Part shown: piece after piece, positions 1 to 11,340 of the stretch
Position numbering within the stretch: the stretch's first letter is position 1
Layout: each line of letters opens with the position of its first letter
Assembly (NCBI GenBank): GCA_018257865.1
Contig: JAEUBA010000051.1
Coordinates: 62,001-126,000 of the forward strand
Reading direction: 5' to 3'
DNA: 64,000 nt
Source: Stereocaulon alpinum
Lineage: Eukaryota; Ascomycota; Lecanoromycetes; Lecanorales; Stereocaulaceae
Notes under the pieces: model-generated
What the model was told of the DNA's origin: nothing
The model's database searches: none
The model's input: only the letters and a program-made list of their open reading frames with translations
Made by a program: the position numbers and the translations under genes

Positions 1-284
1 CCTTACCTTATGCAGGTCTGCGTGGCATCTCGCTGTCTCCGTGGGATTACGATCGAATCTCCTGTGTACTGAGCTGTATTCCTCTCTTACGGTATCTTCC
101 TGTTTTCGCCCTGTATATGGCTGAGGCTGCTCGCGCTCCCTACAAGTATTCTAGACCATCTGGAGTGACCAAGAGCACTGGGCTTGACCTTCCACTTTCA
201 GTGGGCCTTTGGGCTCTGAACCCTTCCCATCTCTTGTGTCTACTCCTCCACAAGTGTTAGGTTCTGGGCAATACCTAACCCGCC
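1..284. other. non-coding flank upstream of the deacetylase-like gene
   Basis: No supported gene. It should hold the promoter and 5' leader of the gene starting at 285. The window opens with a CCTTACCTTA motif that recurs near 5084-5128 and 63400-63418. No clear TATA box is seen. Confidence 0.5.
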
Positions 285-1697
285 ATGGCAAGCATCCGAG
301 CCTTCACCAATGCGAGAGTCTGTACTCGTGGGAAGGAGACATCACGGGACTTCTATGTGGACTTGCACACTGGATACATTGTCTCCGAGCCTTACGAGGA
401 CCCAATGAGCGTTATTGACTTGCAGAATTATGTCGTGGCACCTGCTTATCAAGAATTACAGATAAATGGCTGCTTGGGCGGGCATTTTACTACCTTCGAA
501 GACTCTCGGAGTTATGTAAATCACCTTGAGATTGTCTCAAGGCATCTTGTCTCGAAAGGAGTTGGTGCATTCTATGTCACGCTCCCAACCATGAGCATTG
601 ATCTATATCAAAAGGTATGGATTTTCAATGCCCTCAAAAGCGATGAAGGAAGACCCGCATCGTCTGACCAAGGGGTGACAGATCCTACCGCATCTCAAGC
701 CTCAAGCTTTCGCAGGAGGTGCTGATCTACTCGGGGCTCATTGTGAAGGTCCATGGCTCAATCCCCTAAAGAAAGGAGTACATGGTAATTGCTTCGCATC
801 ATAGGGTTCCAGAGCTAACACTACGATGCAGATGCAAGTCTTATGCAGATTCCTGCAGAATCCTCTGTCAGGTCGACCTACGGCGATGATGGAGCTCAGT
901 CTTCTCTGAAGATGGTCACCCTAGCACCAGAACTGGGCAATTCACAGGAGCTTATCCCACGTCTCACACAGCGAGGTATTGTAGTTGCCCTGGGACACAC
1001 TGCAGCGGATTACGACACTGGCATGAGAGCTCTCACAGTTGGCGCAACAATGTTGACGCATGTGTACAACGCAATGAACGCCTTTTCGCACAAGTCACCT
1101 GGAGTCACAGGCTTGGTCTCATCACGAGTAGCTCCCTACTTCTCCGTTATAGCTGATGGGATTCACCTACATCCGGCAGCGCTGACAATGGCCTTTCGCG
1201 CAAATCGAGAAAGGTGTATCCTCATAAGTAGCGCTATTGAGCTAGTAGGATTGCCCGACGGAATCTACCCAGGATCTGCTAAGCTTCCTTACCCGCGACG
1301 AAAGAGTATGAACAAGGTCACGATCGAAGGGACTGATACCTTCGTTGGCTCTTGCATTACCGTCGAAGAATGCGTACGAAATCTCAAGATATGGAGCGGC
1401 TGTTCCCTAGCTGAAGCAGTTCGATGTGCATCCGAGAACGTTGCATGCCTCATGAACGACCGAGAGAGAGGAGCCATTGAAGTGGGGCGGAAAGCCGACT
1501 TTGTTATCCTGAATGATGAGGGAGAAGTGCAACAGACTTGGCTTGGAGGAGAGAAGTTGTATGAGACGGCCAGGATGGGCCACAGTTACGCATTGGATGA
1601 CTACCAGATGCAACTGATGCTTCTTGAACAGCAGAACAAGAAGAGACTTATGCTGGCAAGGGAAGAGCACGAAGACGGAGGCAGCGAGGGGCGATGA
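285..1697 (+). CDS. N-acetylglucosamine-6-phosphate deacetylase-like amidohydrolase (divergent)
   Basis: Three exons (285-614, 682-784, 832-1697) give 432 residues, about the family length. NagA enzymes remove the acetyl group from GlcNAc-6-phosphate in amino-sugar catabolism in the cytosol. Metal and substrate landmarks are present: HCEGPW (Glu132), KKGVHD (His144), GHTAADY (His200), THVYNAMN (His221) and DGIHLHP (His256). The usual LVTDA strand carrying the catalytic Asp reads LISSA, with Ser277-Ser278 (AGT AGC at 1227-1232). The usual PGFID-Q-NG motif near the N-terminus reads APAYQELQING. Both introns have good branch sites (GTCTGACC and AGCTAACA), and the second exon only makes sense when spliced. 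No other GlcNAc genes (deaminase, kinase, transporter) are nearby. Family membership is clear; deacetylase activity is doubtful, and the protein may be a decaying or repurposed paralog. Confidence 0.85.
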
Positions 1698-2406
1698 TCT
1701 AGCGAGAGATGGGGGGGATTTAGGCAATCACGATGCAGGATCACAGTACTGTTATTGTGAAGGTCTGGAAGGATGAAAGCATGCGTCATATGACATGGTC
1801 ATGGATTTGATTTGTATTTATAGTTGCTTAATCTGGATCGGGTCGCGTGGAAAGTGAAAAACCATTGACCAATTGGAGCTCGGAAGTCAATTTGACAGCG
1901 ATCCGCCGTGCAGCCTTACTTCTCGAGACAAGTCCCTGTTCCGGCAAGATGCCTGATGAGATAGAATGGTTCAAAGCTGTGTAGGTTAGTATCAGATCCC
2001 CATAGGAGTTGGTGGCACAAATCGGACACCCAGAGCCAGGGAGCATTACCTTCTCGAGCGCCATCGTCATCGGTCCAATGCTCCGCTTGGCTCCAAGGAT
2101 ACAAATTCGGGACCCCTCCTTTCTTCCGGAACCTCACAACGACCCCCGCACCTCCGGCTGGTGCGTGGCTGTGAAAATGGCGCCTACTGAATTGAAATCC
2201 ATTGGCCACTATCGTGTTCCAGATTTCTGCATGCATGCTTGGTCATACAGGCCAAGCCCGCATGCCCCCCTCCGGCGACTTCTTGAAGTCTTTGGTACCT
2301 TGACTTTTCTCTCTACCACATCCCTTATCCCATACCGTCACACGCACTGCATCGAGTCGCAAATTGATTCAACTGCCAAAACACAACAGCATTCACCTCA
2401 GCGACC
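1698..2406. other. intergenic region upstream of acetyl-CoA synthetase
   Basis: No convincing coding potential. Short ORFs on both strands lack recognisable domains. The right half should be the promoter of the acetyl-CoA synthetase gene. It holds one GCGGGG-type element (CCCCGC at 2144-2149) that fits the SYGGRG consensus of the carbon repressor CreA, but a single such site is weak evidence. Confidence 0.45.
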
Positions 2407-4722
2407 ATGAGCGAAGGTGACGTAAAGCCCCAGCCGGTGGTGGTGGAGGCCCAGAACGTCGGTAAGTACGCGGGTAAACACAACAATAGGTGATCCTGCT
2501 AATGCTGGAATCCAGATACCTACCATGTCCCCAAAGCGATGCTTGAGTAATTAGAGCATCCATGCTCGTATACATAGCTTCCGCTGACCTCAAACAGCAA
2601 GCATCCTTCAAAGCCCCATCTGGACTCGCTGGAACACTACAAGGAGTTGTACAAGGAGTCGATTGACAACCCAGACAAGTTCTGGGGCAAGATGGCAAGA
2701 GACCTCCTTACATGGGAGAAGGACTTCCAAACCGTACATACCGGATCCTTTGCCAATGGCGACAATGCATGGTTCCTCGAGGGCAGGCTCAACGCTTCAT
2801 ACAATTGCGTTGATCGCCATGCCTTCAAGAATCCCGACAAGCCAGCCATCATCTACGAGGCAGACGAGCCAAGTGACGGACGCATAATTTCCTATGGAGA
2901 GCTTCTCCGCGAGGTATCGAAGCTCGCCTACGTGCTGAAGCAGATGGGTGTGAAGAAGGGGGATACGGTCGCTCTCTACTTACCCATGGTACCTGAAGCC
3001 GTGATTTCTTTCCTTGCCTGTACCCGTATAGGTGCCGTCCATTCCGTAGTCTTCGCAGGTTTCTCTTCGGATTCTCTTAGAGACCGCGTGATAGATGCCA
3101 ACTCAAAGGTCGTCATCACTAGCGATGAAGGCAGGCGAGGCGGTAAGGTTATCGGCACCAAGAAGATTGTGGATGACGCTCTCAAGCAATGCCCGGATGT
3201 TAAGCACTGCTTGGTCTTCAAGCGCACTGGGGCCGACCTTTCAAAGAACTGGACAGAAGGCCGAGACCTTTGGTGGCACGAAGAGACCGAGAAATACCCA
3301 AGCTACATCGCTCCCGAGTCAATGAACTCAGAAGACCCGCTGTTCCTGCTCTACACCTCCGGATCGACAGGCAAGCCGAAGGGTGTCATGCATACGACAG
3401 CTGGATATCTACTTGGAGCAGCAGCCACCGGGAAGTATGTCTTCGATATTCACGACGGCGACAAATTCTTCTGCGGTGGTGACGTTGGCTGGATCACTGG
3501 ACACACTTACGTCGTGTATGCCCCTCTGTTGCTCGGTGTTGCCACTGTCGTTTTCGAAGGCACCCCAGCATATCCTAACTTCTCTCGATACTGGGAGGTC
3601 ATCGACAAGCACCAGGTCACGCAATTCTACGTGGCCCCTACGGCGTTAAGGCTGCTCAAACGAGCTGGCGATTCACATGCGAAGTCGCCTATGAAGCACC
3701 TTCGAGTGTTGGGTTCAGTGGGCGAGCCTATCGCTGCTGAAGTCTGGAAGTGGTATTTTGAAATCGTTGGCAAGAACGAAGCTCATGTAGTTGATGTGAG
3801 TCATGCACCCACCGTCATGAAGAAGCGCAGCTGCTAATCCTACAGACTTACTGGCAAACCGAGACTGGCTCCCACGTCATAACACCACTGGGTGGAATTA
3901 CTCCCACGAAACCCGGAAGTGCGTCGTTGCCCTTCTTTGGCATTGAGCCCGCGATTATCGACCCGGTTTCTGGCGAAGAGATTCACGGCAACGATGTGGA
4001 AGGTGTTCTGGCTATCAAGAAGCCATGGCCAAGCATGGCGCGCACTGTCTGGGGTGCCCACAAGCGCTACATGGACACCTATCTTAACGTGTACAAAGGC
4101 TATTACGTGAGTTTTTCCCAATCAGACAACATTCATGCGTTGACGTTTCATAGTTCACTGGCGATGGGGCTGGCCGAGATCACGAAGGATACTACTGGAT
4201 CCGCGGTCGTGTTGACGACGTCGTCAATGTTTCTGGGCACAGACTGTCGACGGCCGAGATCGAAGCCGCTTTGATTGAGCATCGTAAGTGGCTGTATCTA
4301 ATTCAGGATAATCGATTGCTGACACTCCGTAGATCAAGTTGGAGAAGCAGCGGTTGTGGGTATCAACGACGAGCTGTCGGGCCAAGCTGTCAATGCCTTT
4401 GTCTCGCTGAAAGAAGGTAACGAGACGACGGATCAAGTCAAGAAAGATCTGATTATGCAAGTACGGAAATCGATTGGTCCTTTCGCAGCACCAAAAGCAA
4501 TTTTCATCGTCGACGACCTGCCAAAGACTCGCTCGGGTAAGATCATGAGACGTATACTGCGGAAGATTCTAGCTGGGGAGGAAGACCAGTTGGGAGATAC
4601 CTCAACTGTGAGTGATGGCAAATGCTCGTACATAATGCCAGTACTAACGGTGCTTGTAGCTCTCGGACCCAAGCGTGGTAGACAGGATCATCGAGACTGT
4701 TCAGGCATCACGAAAGAAATAG
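2407..4722 (+). CDS. acs1: acetyl-coenzyme A synthetase (AMP-forming)
   Basis: Makes acetyl-CoA from acetate, ATP and CoA through an acetyl-adenylate; in fungi it is needed for growth on acetate and ethanol and supplies cytosolic and nuclear acetyl-CoA. Seven exons (2407-2461, 2516-2546, 2598-3795, 3846-4106, 4154-4283, 4333-4607, 4660-4722) join to 670 residues, normal for the family. Seen in order: an N-terminal ACS domain start (HLDSLEHYKELY), the adenylation motif YTSGSTGKPKG, the acyl-pocket region DTYWQTETGSHV, GDGAGRDHEGYYWIRGRVDD, and the C-terminal PKTRSGKIMRR whose Lys is the conserved catalytic, reversibly acetylated residue. The start was chosen because the first small exon leads in frame through two short introns to the conserved N-terminus. 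It is called facA in Aspergillus and is regulated there by FacB and CreA; I cannot assign FacB sites here. Confidence 0.95.
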
Positions 4723-5696
4723 GAAGGTCAATGTGTGGAAGGTCTATCTGGTGGCTAACGCCTATTTCCTGACTATGACCCCGCGCTTCAGGCAATGGTG
4801 GCGATGTATGCTTAAATTCCAATTGACTAATACCAAAGATTCTAAGAGCACATGTTTGATGCAAAAGTAAGATGAGTGAGCATGCGATGATGACGGCGCA
4901 TGTCAGATGAAAAGGACAAGTTGCATTTGTCTATTGCACAGTAATGCATGGAGCACCAGTTGGTCAGGGATCAAGTTTCGTGGTGATGCATGCAATATGC
5001 AAGGTGGGACGCGGCTTTCAGGTCTCATGATTGGATTGTTGGTGTTGGGGTTTTAGGGCAGTCTCAGGCCCACGGTTCGTAAGCTACCTTACAGTAGCCT
5101 GTAGGTACCGTAAGGTAAGGTAAGGTAGTTGTTGGTAGTACTAGCAACCCTGGAGACCCTGGAGACCCTCGAAGCGTGGCCACGGGTAGATCGGGCGCCT
5201 ACCTAGAAGGCTAGAAGCGAAGAACGATAACCAACAGAGCAGTCTCCTGAATAATAATGGCCTCCAGAACTTCAATCCCTACAAGTCCCCACCCTGTCCC
5301 TCACTTGTCACCAAAGTCATTTGAATCCTACGTTTCATCATTCACTACTACGCCGTCATCTGAGCTGCGTTTCAAAACTGACTCCCGTCCAATTTGTTCC
5401 AAGGTAGACAGCTTTGACTAAGGTACTGTCTCTCCGTTCTTCACTGCGCTAGCCTACCTCGGGTCAGCACCCATACGGGGCCAAGAACCCATCCTCCCCG
5501 GTGCTGACGACTCCCACTGCCACTCTCAAGACTTCGAATAGATCATCTGTAACGGCCGGATCTCCATCCATATCCTTATCCCATACCTAGAATCTTTGCG
5601 CGCATCAGAAAACAACCTTCTGTTAATGATCTCGACTCCACAGTCGCTACATCGATATACCTCGGCGCAGTCTTGCACTGTTGCTCCTCTCTCTAG
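4723..5696. other. intergenic region with short repeats
   Basis: No gene seen. It contains an inverted repeat built on TACCTTAC/GTAAGGTA (5084-5128), three tandem TAAGG units (5111-5125), and two tandem GGAGACCCT units (5152-5169). The last 200 bases should be the promoter and leader of the ADAM protease gene. Confidence 0.5.
5084..5128. repeat. inverted and tandem repeat of the TAAGG/CCTTA motif
   Basis: CTACCTTAC at 5084-5092 is the exact reverse complement of GTAAGGTAG at 5120-5128, so a 9-base stem with a loop of 27 bases could form. The right arm is part of three tandem TAAGG units. Related CCTTACCTTA or TAAGGTAAGG stretches occur at the start of the window and near 63400-63418. Confidence 0.6.
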
Positions 5697-8173
5697 ATGA
5701 TGAACGTACCATGGCGAATAGGGAGGGGTATTACTCTTCTGTGCCTTTTGTTCGCTGCTGTGCAAGGTACGCTTAGAGGATGGATAAGATAGCACAGTTG
5801 GGGACTGATATTCTGTTCTAGCACATTCATATAGTCGAAAACCTCTTAGTTACCTTTCTGTCGTCGAAAACCCTGAGATCCAAACACCGTCCGCCCGGGT
5901 GCACGCCTACTCACATTTCAACCTCTACTTTGACCTGCACCAAGGGAAACAGCAGATCAAGCTTACCCTGGAACCCAATCACGACATTATTCCAGAAGGA
6001 GCTTCTGTCCAGTACCTTGGTCAAGATGGTGAGGTAGTACGGACGGAGCCCATTGTTCGACACGCCCACAAGGTCTTTAAGGGAGAGGCATGGACCGAGG
6101 ACCATGATGGCACGTGGACGCATATGGGATGGGCAAGGATTATGATTCGAAGAGACGGCATCAAACCTCTGTTCGAGGGAGCCTTTACCATCTTGGGCGA
6201 TCACCACAATATCCAGCTACGCTCCAATTATATGTCGACGAAGCACGAGTTGGATCCCGACGTGGAATACAGCGACGATGAATACATGGTTATATTCCGA
6301 GACTCGGACATTGACAGAAGTGCTCCGATGAGCCACCAAGAACTACGCAGGTCGCAGGGAGCTCAGCACTCCTGCAAGTCACATGAGTTGAAATTCAATT
6401 CAGATCCCACACAAACAGTGCTTAAACGGGACATTGGATTCTGGGGAGCGGCTCCTATCAGCTCTTTGTTCGGGAAGAGGCAGATTGATACCAATGGTAT
6501 TCCTTCAGGAGGTAATTCAGGCAGTGTCAATTTGCAGAACAGCATTGGCAATTCAGCTGGCTGTCCTACCAGTCGGAAGGTTGCCTTGATCGGAGTGGTC
6601 ACCGATTGCACATACACTGGATCCTTCAATTCCACCGAGAGCGCACGCGCCAATGTCATTACTCAGATCAACTCGGCTTCTAATGTCTACGAAAAGACTT
6701 TCAAGATCTCGCTAGGCCTCAAGAATTTGACTGTGAGCGACGCAACATGCCCTGGTACACCAGTCCCTGCAACACCATGGAATACTGCGTGTGCAGGCAA
6801 CGTGTCCATCACCGATCGGCTAAATACGTTCTCTCAGTGGCGAGGAACTCGAAATGATAGCAATGCCTACTGGACTCTACTGACCACCTGCCAAACAGGA
6901 GCCGAGGTCGGTCTGTCATGGTTGGGCCAACTCTGCGTCACTGACGTGTCGAGCAATGCAGGGGAAGTTGTCAGTGGAGCAAATGTGGTTGCGAAGACAT
7001 CCACGGAGTGGCAAGTCATTGCGCACGAGGCCGGCCACACTTTCGGAGCCGTCCATGATTGCAACGACCAGACATGCGCGAATCAACAAACAGTCAATGC
7101 TCAGCAATGCTGCCCTCTTAGCACTACTACCTGCAATGCTCAAGCACAGTACATCATGAACCCCTCCACTGCTCAAGGCATATCCCAATTCAGTCCCTGC
7201 AGTCTCGGAAATATCTGTTCTGCTCTTGGCCGCAACAGCGTCAAGAGTTCCTGTCTGTCCGATAACCAAGGTGTCACGACTGTCACCGGTCAACAGTGTG
7301 GCAATGGTATAGTCGAAGCTGGGGAAGAATGCGATTGTGGTGGCACTGCGAACTGCGGCAACAATACGTGCTGCGATCCCACGACCTGCAAGTTGAAGGG
7401 CAGTGCAGTTTGCGACGACTCAAATGAAAATTGTTGCCACGGCTGCCAATTCGCCAGCGCCGGCACCGTTTGCAGAGCTAGTACAGGCGTCTGCGATCCT
7501 CAGGAGACATGTTCAGGCACCAACGCCACATGCCCACCAAATTTGTCCGCGCCTGATGGTCAAAGCTGTGGTAACAGCTCTCAAAGCTTACAGTGCGCGA
7601 GCGGGCAATGCACATCGAGAAACCAGCAATGCAAGACGCTCATGGGCTCTTTCACCGCCAAGAACGACACCTACGCCTGCGATAGCCAGGGCTGCCAACT
7701 GTCATGCGCTTCACCCGAATTTGGGCCCGGAGTATGCTACAGCATGCAGCAGAACTTTCTCGACGGCACTACCTGTGGTGGCGGTGGGAAATGCAGTAAC
7801 GTGATTCCATCCTCTCCCTTATATCTGAAATTTTTCATCTCTAACCTCTCCTCAGGGCCAATGCAAAGGCTCCTCAACAGCCAAAGAAATCGGTAGCTGG
7901 ATACACGACAACAAGAAACTAGTAATCGGCATCGCCGCCGGCGTAGGCGGACTTCTCCTCCTCTCAATCCTCAGCTGCATCGTCAGACGCTGCAGGCGGC
8001 CGAGAAGAGCAAACCGCAGTCAGCCTACGATTCCGCCCATGCACCAAGGATGGGCCGGCGGACCAGTGCCTCATGGCGCATGGATGAGCGGCGGGCAGCA
8101 GGGCAGGGGCGCTCCATGGGGAGGCGGGTACCCGAATCATGGGTATGTACAGCCGAGTGTGCGGTACGCATAA
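5697..8173 (+). CDS. ADAM-type membrane zinc metalloprotease with disintegrin domain
   Basis: Type I membrane protease of the fungal ADAM (adamalysin, M12B) family, about 788 residues, expected at the cell surface or in secretory membranes. Three exons: 5697-5766 (signal peptide), 5822-7800, 7856-8173. Order: a hydrophobic signal (GITLLCLLFAAVQA), a prodomain to about residue 270, a catalytic domain with the zinc site HEAGHTFGAVHDC (from about residue 425) and Met-turn YIMNPS, a disintegrin domain (GNGIVEAGEECDCGG), a Cys-rich region, one membrane span (LVIGIAAGVGGLLLLSIL) and a Gly/Pro-rich tail. The catalytic triad of His residues and the Glu are intact, so it should be active. The 3' splice was set by the reading CSN|GQCKGSS; without it the membrane span is lost. 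A second Met directly follows the first and could be the start. The substrate is not predictable. Confidence 0.93.
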
Positions 8174-9420
8174 TGCAACGCATCGGGGGGGGGGGGAAAT
8201 GCATTGGGAGCAATGGCAAGATAGATTAGGGATCATTGCATTTGCATTGGCATCGAATGGCGTTGCAGGATTTTCTTGAAAAGATAATTAGGGTATGAGT
8301 GGTATGCATGACTCGGTCGAACGCATTGAGAGGCATAGCGACTTGGATTGGATTAGCCCCTAGAGCTAGACTCTCAATACCTGTGATAGATACTATACTA
8401 TTCCACGTCTACCTACGTCTTCCTACATCCTGTTCTTATCCTTACCACCATCATTTTCAACGGATCCTACAAAGCCACTACATCTGACCCATTAGAAACT
8501 GCTCCCATCTGATCCTCTCAAAACAAACTCATCCATGCTAAACCCCCCAAACCCCAGAAAGCCCAAGACTTCCAAGCTCCATCCCATCACCCGATAACCC
8601 CCTAACCCTATAACGCCTACGTTAACCCTGCCTAGGTAGCCAAGAAGAATGCCCTTGGAGCCAAGACCTAGGCAGCCATTCTTATCTTGGAAAGTGGGTC
8701 CAATCGAATAAGCCCATGCCAATTCAATGCTCGATGATAGGTCTAGTAGACTCTGGAATACACCCCATGCCAATCCAATGCTCGTATGCCCTTCCAATCC
8801 CATGCTCGGTTACTGGCCCTAAAACTTTTTCATTGATCGGAGATTAGTCCTATGCAGTGTCGATTACGGACTCTGGGAAGATGCCGAAGGTTTAGTAATC
8901 TAGACCCTGCATGTTGTGTGTGTTGAGTGTTGGGCGGATAGGTTCAGGGGTGGGAGGAGGATAGATGTAGGTGGAATTTTGAGTTGGTAAGGGTGAGGTG
9001 GAGATGGAGAGGAGGGAAATGGGGGTTTATGGAAGACGATCAGAAGAATTGCGAATGTTGGTACTTGTTCATAGCCGATAGTTGTTGTAAAGGAAGAGAT
9101 TAGTATATGTGTGAGACATTGAGAGATGCCGTTATTACCTGAAGAGACTGCATGCAAATGCGTAAGGAATACTTAGACCTCGAAGCGGTTGCTGGCCATG
9201 AAAGAAACGATAAAGGTAAAAAGTCGTCTTGTTCTCCAGTAAGTAGTGGAATGCAATATGCTGAAGAAGATAGTACACAAAGGCTTCTGTCAGTCTCTTT
9301 AACAGGGAGATATCGACACTCGCTTTCCTCCTCTATCATTATGGGGAATTTCGGGTCAACGCTCGGACCGCAAAGTTCCAGTTCATGTTCGTACTTCCTT
9401 ATCTCGTTAGTTTGGTCGAC
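8174..9420. other. intergenic region with imperfect direct repeats
   Basis: No convincing gene. It contains a 12-base G run (8185-8196) just after the ADAM stop and three imperfect copies of a ~21-base unit between 8713 and 8808. A minus-strand ORF at 9100-9339 could be a second exon of the membrane-protein gene to the right: the donor GTAAGA inside its last codons, an ACTAAC branch and a GAAG acceptor would join in frame. I prefer the simple stop at 9421. Confidence 0.45.
8713..8808. repeat. three imperfect ~21-base direct repeats
   Basis: Copies at 8713-8733, 8764-8784 and 8789-8808. The first two share CCCATGCCAAT then CAATGCTCG with one differing base between them. The third is more diverged (CCCTTCCAATCCCATGCTCG). 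The copies are followed by differing sequence. No coding function is seen. Confidence 0.6.
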
Positions 9421-9879
9421 TCAATCCAACCCTCTTACCAACCATCGCTCCCACCATCCTCTTACAGACAATACAGCCTCCCTTCCATCATCCCTTTCTT
9501 CCTTCCCGTCAGGATTTCCCAGAATAGCAGTATATGACCAGAATATTGCGGCCACCCAAGCCGCTGCAGCTATGGCTCCTGCATAGAACGGAGCAACCAC
9601 ATTGAAGAGGACAAGCTTGGTGATGCTTCGAGTCCGCGAATCATTGATGGCATCCTGTTCATAAGACGAGAATATGAGGCGGAGTTGAAAGGTTGGGGGT
9701 GGGGATAAAAAGCGGTAGAAGGAGTTAGGTGATGGGAATGTTGGCATGCAAAGGCGCAAGGGCAGGAGTATCAGGAGTACCGTTACCGTAAGTAAGGTGT
9801 AGAGGGCCAGGGCAAGGGCGAGGAGTGGGGCGAGAGTGGAGAGATAGATCTGTTGGGGGCCATTATTGGTAAACAGCAT
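9421..9879 (-). CDS. small predicted membrane protein, conserved-looking, unknown function
   Basis: A 152-residue single-exon ORF on the minus strand. It has two hydrophobic segments: residues about 14-42 (LAPLLALALALYTLLTVTVL) and about 92-118 (VVAPFYAGAIAAAAWVAAIF), with a charged C-terminus ending near a WWERWL motif. The layout (Met, short polar start, span, basic Pro-rich linker, span, acidic tail) is that of a small two-span membrane protein. I do not recognise a named family. An alternative splice near the stop could add about 100 residues from 9100-9366. Confidence 0.6.
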   Translation of the reverse strand: MLFTNNGPQQIYLSTLAPLLALALALYTLLTVTVLLILLPLRLCMPTFPSPNSFYRFLSPPPTFQLRLIFSSYEQDAINDSRTRSITKLVLFNVVAPFYAGAIAAAAWVAAIFWSYTAILGNPDGKEERDDGREAVLSVRGWWERWLVRGLD

Positions 9880-11340
9880 GTTGAAGAATTCGAGACACGA
9901 AGCCTACCAAAATCCACACCGCGTGCCTTTTCGGACCATCTTCTTGGTCCTCGTGGTCACCATCATCATCATCATCATCATCATCGGTGTAGGATGTCCT
10001 TTGGGGGTGGGATGTCGTATCCACGGGATACAATCGCGCTGAGTGGTGGTCAGATGACTGTTTCTCTGGGTCTTGCAGCCTCCGCGGTGAGCTGCTTGGG
10101 GTGGGCTTCGTCCTGTGGGTATGAGGGAGATGCGCTGAGGCTGGTGCTCTTAACGGATAGTTGTCCACGTCCGGCGTGCAAATGCCATGTTCGTTCTCGG
10201 TGCTACTGTACCTATGAAACGACGATTCTGTAGATGCGGCTGCCTTTTCGATCATGACGTCCCCATGCAGAGTAGCAATGCAACAGAGTAGTAGGAAGTG
10301 GTAAGCAAGTAGACAGACACAACAACAGGTGGGAGAGAAAAGGTCAAAGGTCAACGGAGGATAGAAGAAGGAGGGACGGGGACGAGTCTTCGCCTCATCT
10401 TAACTTTCGGATGGTCTTGAAGACTCTTGGTATAGAAGAGAAGAGGAGCAGTTGGTGCGGGCTTTGCAAACAGCTGGGGGGGGGGGATCGGTCTTGGTAC
10501 GTGAAAGCCAAGCAGAGGCCAAGCTCTTGGAAAAGGCTTGGAAGACTTGGCAATCAGCCAAAAGCCGAGGATGGAGGATGATATGAAGAGAGATGGGCTC
10601 GGTCACAGGTATTATTGGATAGGAGAATAAGTCGTGCATTGCATCTACATTAATGTTTTTTTCCCGGAGTCTGTAAGGTAGGAGGGTAGGTACTGCAGGA
10701 GGGGATGTATCTTGAACGATGAGACTTGGCGTTGAAAGTTGGCTGGTTTGGGGTTTGGGGTTTGGCATGCGCTCCTAGTTTTCTACCTTGGGGCCTTTGG
10801 GCAAGGATATGTCACATGTGTCTGCCTCAACTGCTTGGGTCGGCAACGGACTTAAAGTTACTACAACCGGCTTACATAATCCTATCTACCTTACAACATT
10901 AGAGTAGGCCGTCTCTTATTAACTTATTAATTATCATTGGTGAGACAGACAACTCTTCGTCATGCCCAAACCTTTGCTCGGCATAGAGACACTAGTAATC
11001 TTTGTTCACTGTAGGTAGATATGGACACAGAGCGTTTTGTAATCTTACTGCACATCTAGACTTTCACCCAAACTTAGGTTGCTTCATCAACTCCGTCCAC
11101 CAAAGCTCCACACGTCGCCTCCAATTCTTTTCTTCACTTAACTCACTCCAAAACTCATATACACGTAATACACCAAAATGTGGTCCTCGACCCTCAAAGC
11201 ACCATGGGTATCATAGTAGTTTCATTAGCCTCTGTAACAAGGTAAGCCGCCATCCAACACTGCAACACGTGTAAGCCTCGGGGAGAAGTCCAGAAATCAG
11301 ACGGGTGAGGCTTACATCTGCTGATAAGCCATGCTCAGTT
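9880..11340. other. intergenic region between two minus-strand genes
   Basis: ORFs of 163 and 122 codons on the minus strand (9863-10354 and 10400-10768) have no recognisable domain; one contains a poly-Asp run that is only the translation of a CAT microsatellite. An 11-base G run lies at 10476-10486. Part of the region should be the leader and promoter of the gene at 9421-9879 and the 3' untranslated region of the Ssn6 gene. Confidence 0.45.
9961..9985. repeat. (CAT)8 microsatellite
   Basis: Eight uninterrupted CAT triplets followed by one C. It lies in the likely 5' region of the small membrane-protein gene. Confidence 0.9.

Noticed and set aside
8595..8635. Interstitial telomere repeat (CCCTAACCCT)
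   Set aside because: Only about one and a half units of CCCTAA and no array; more likely chance or a single telobox-like motif.
9100..9366. Second exon of the small membrane-protein gene
   Set aside because: The splice is possible and in frame, but the added ~100 residues lack features and the simple stop at 9421 gives a natural C-terminus; kept only as an alternative.
9863..10354. 163-codon minus-strand ORF with a poly-Asp run
   Set aside because: The Asp run is the CAT microsatellite; the rest has no domain, and the position fits the 5' region of the gene at 9421-9879.
10400..10768. 122-codon minus-strand ORF
   Set aside because: No recognisable motif, low-complexity Pro/Ser content and no neighbouring exons.
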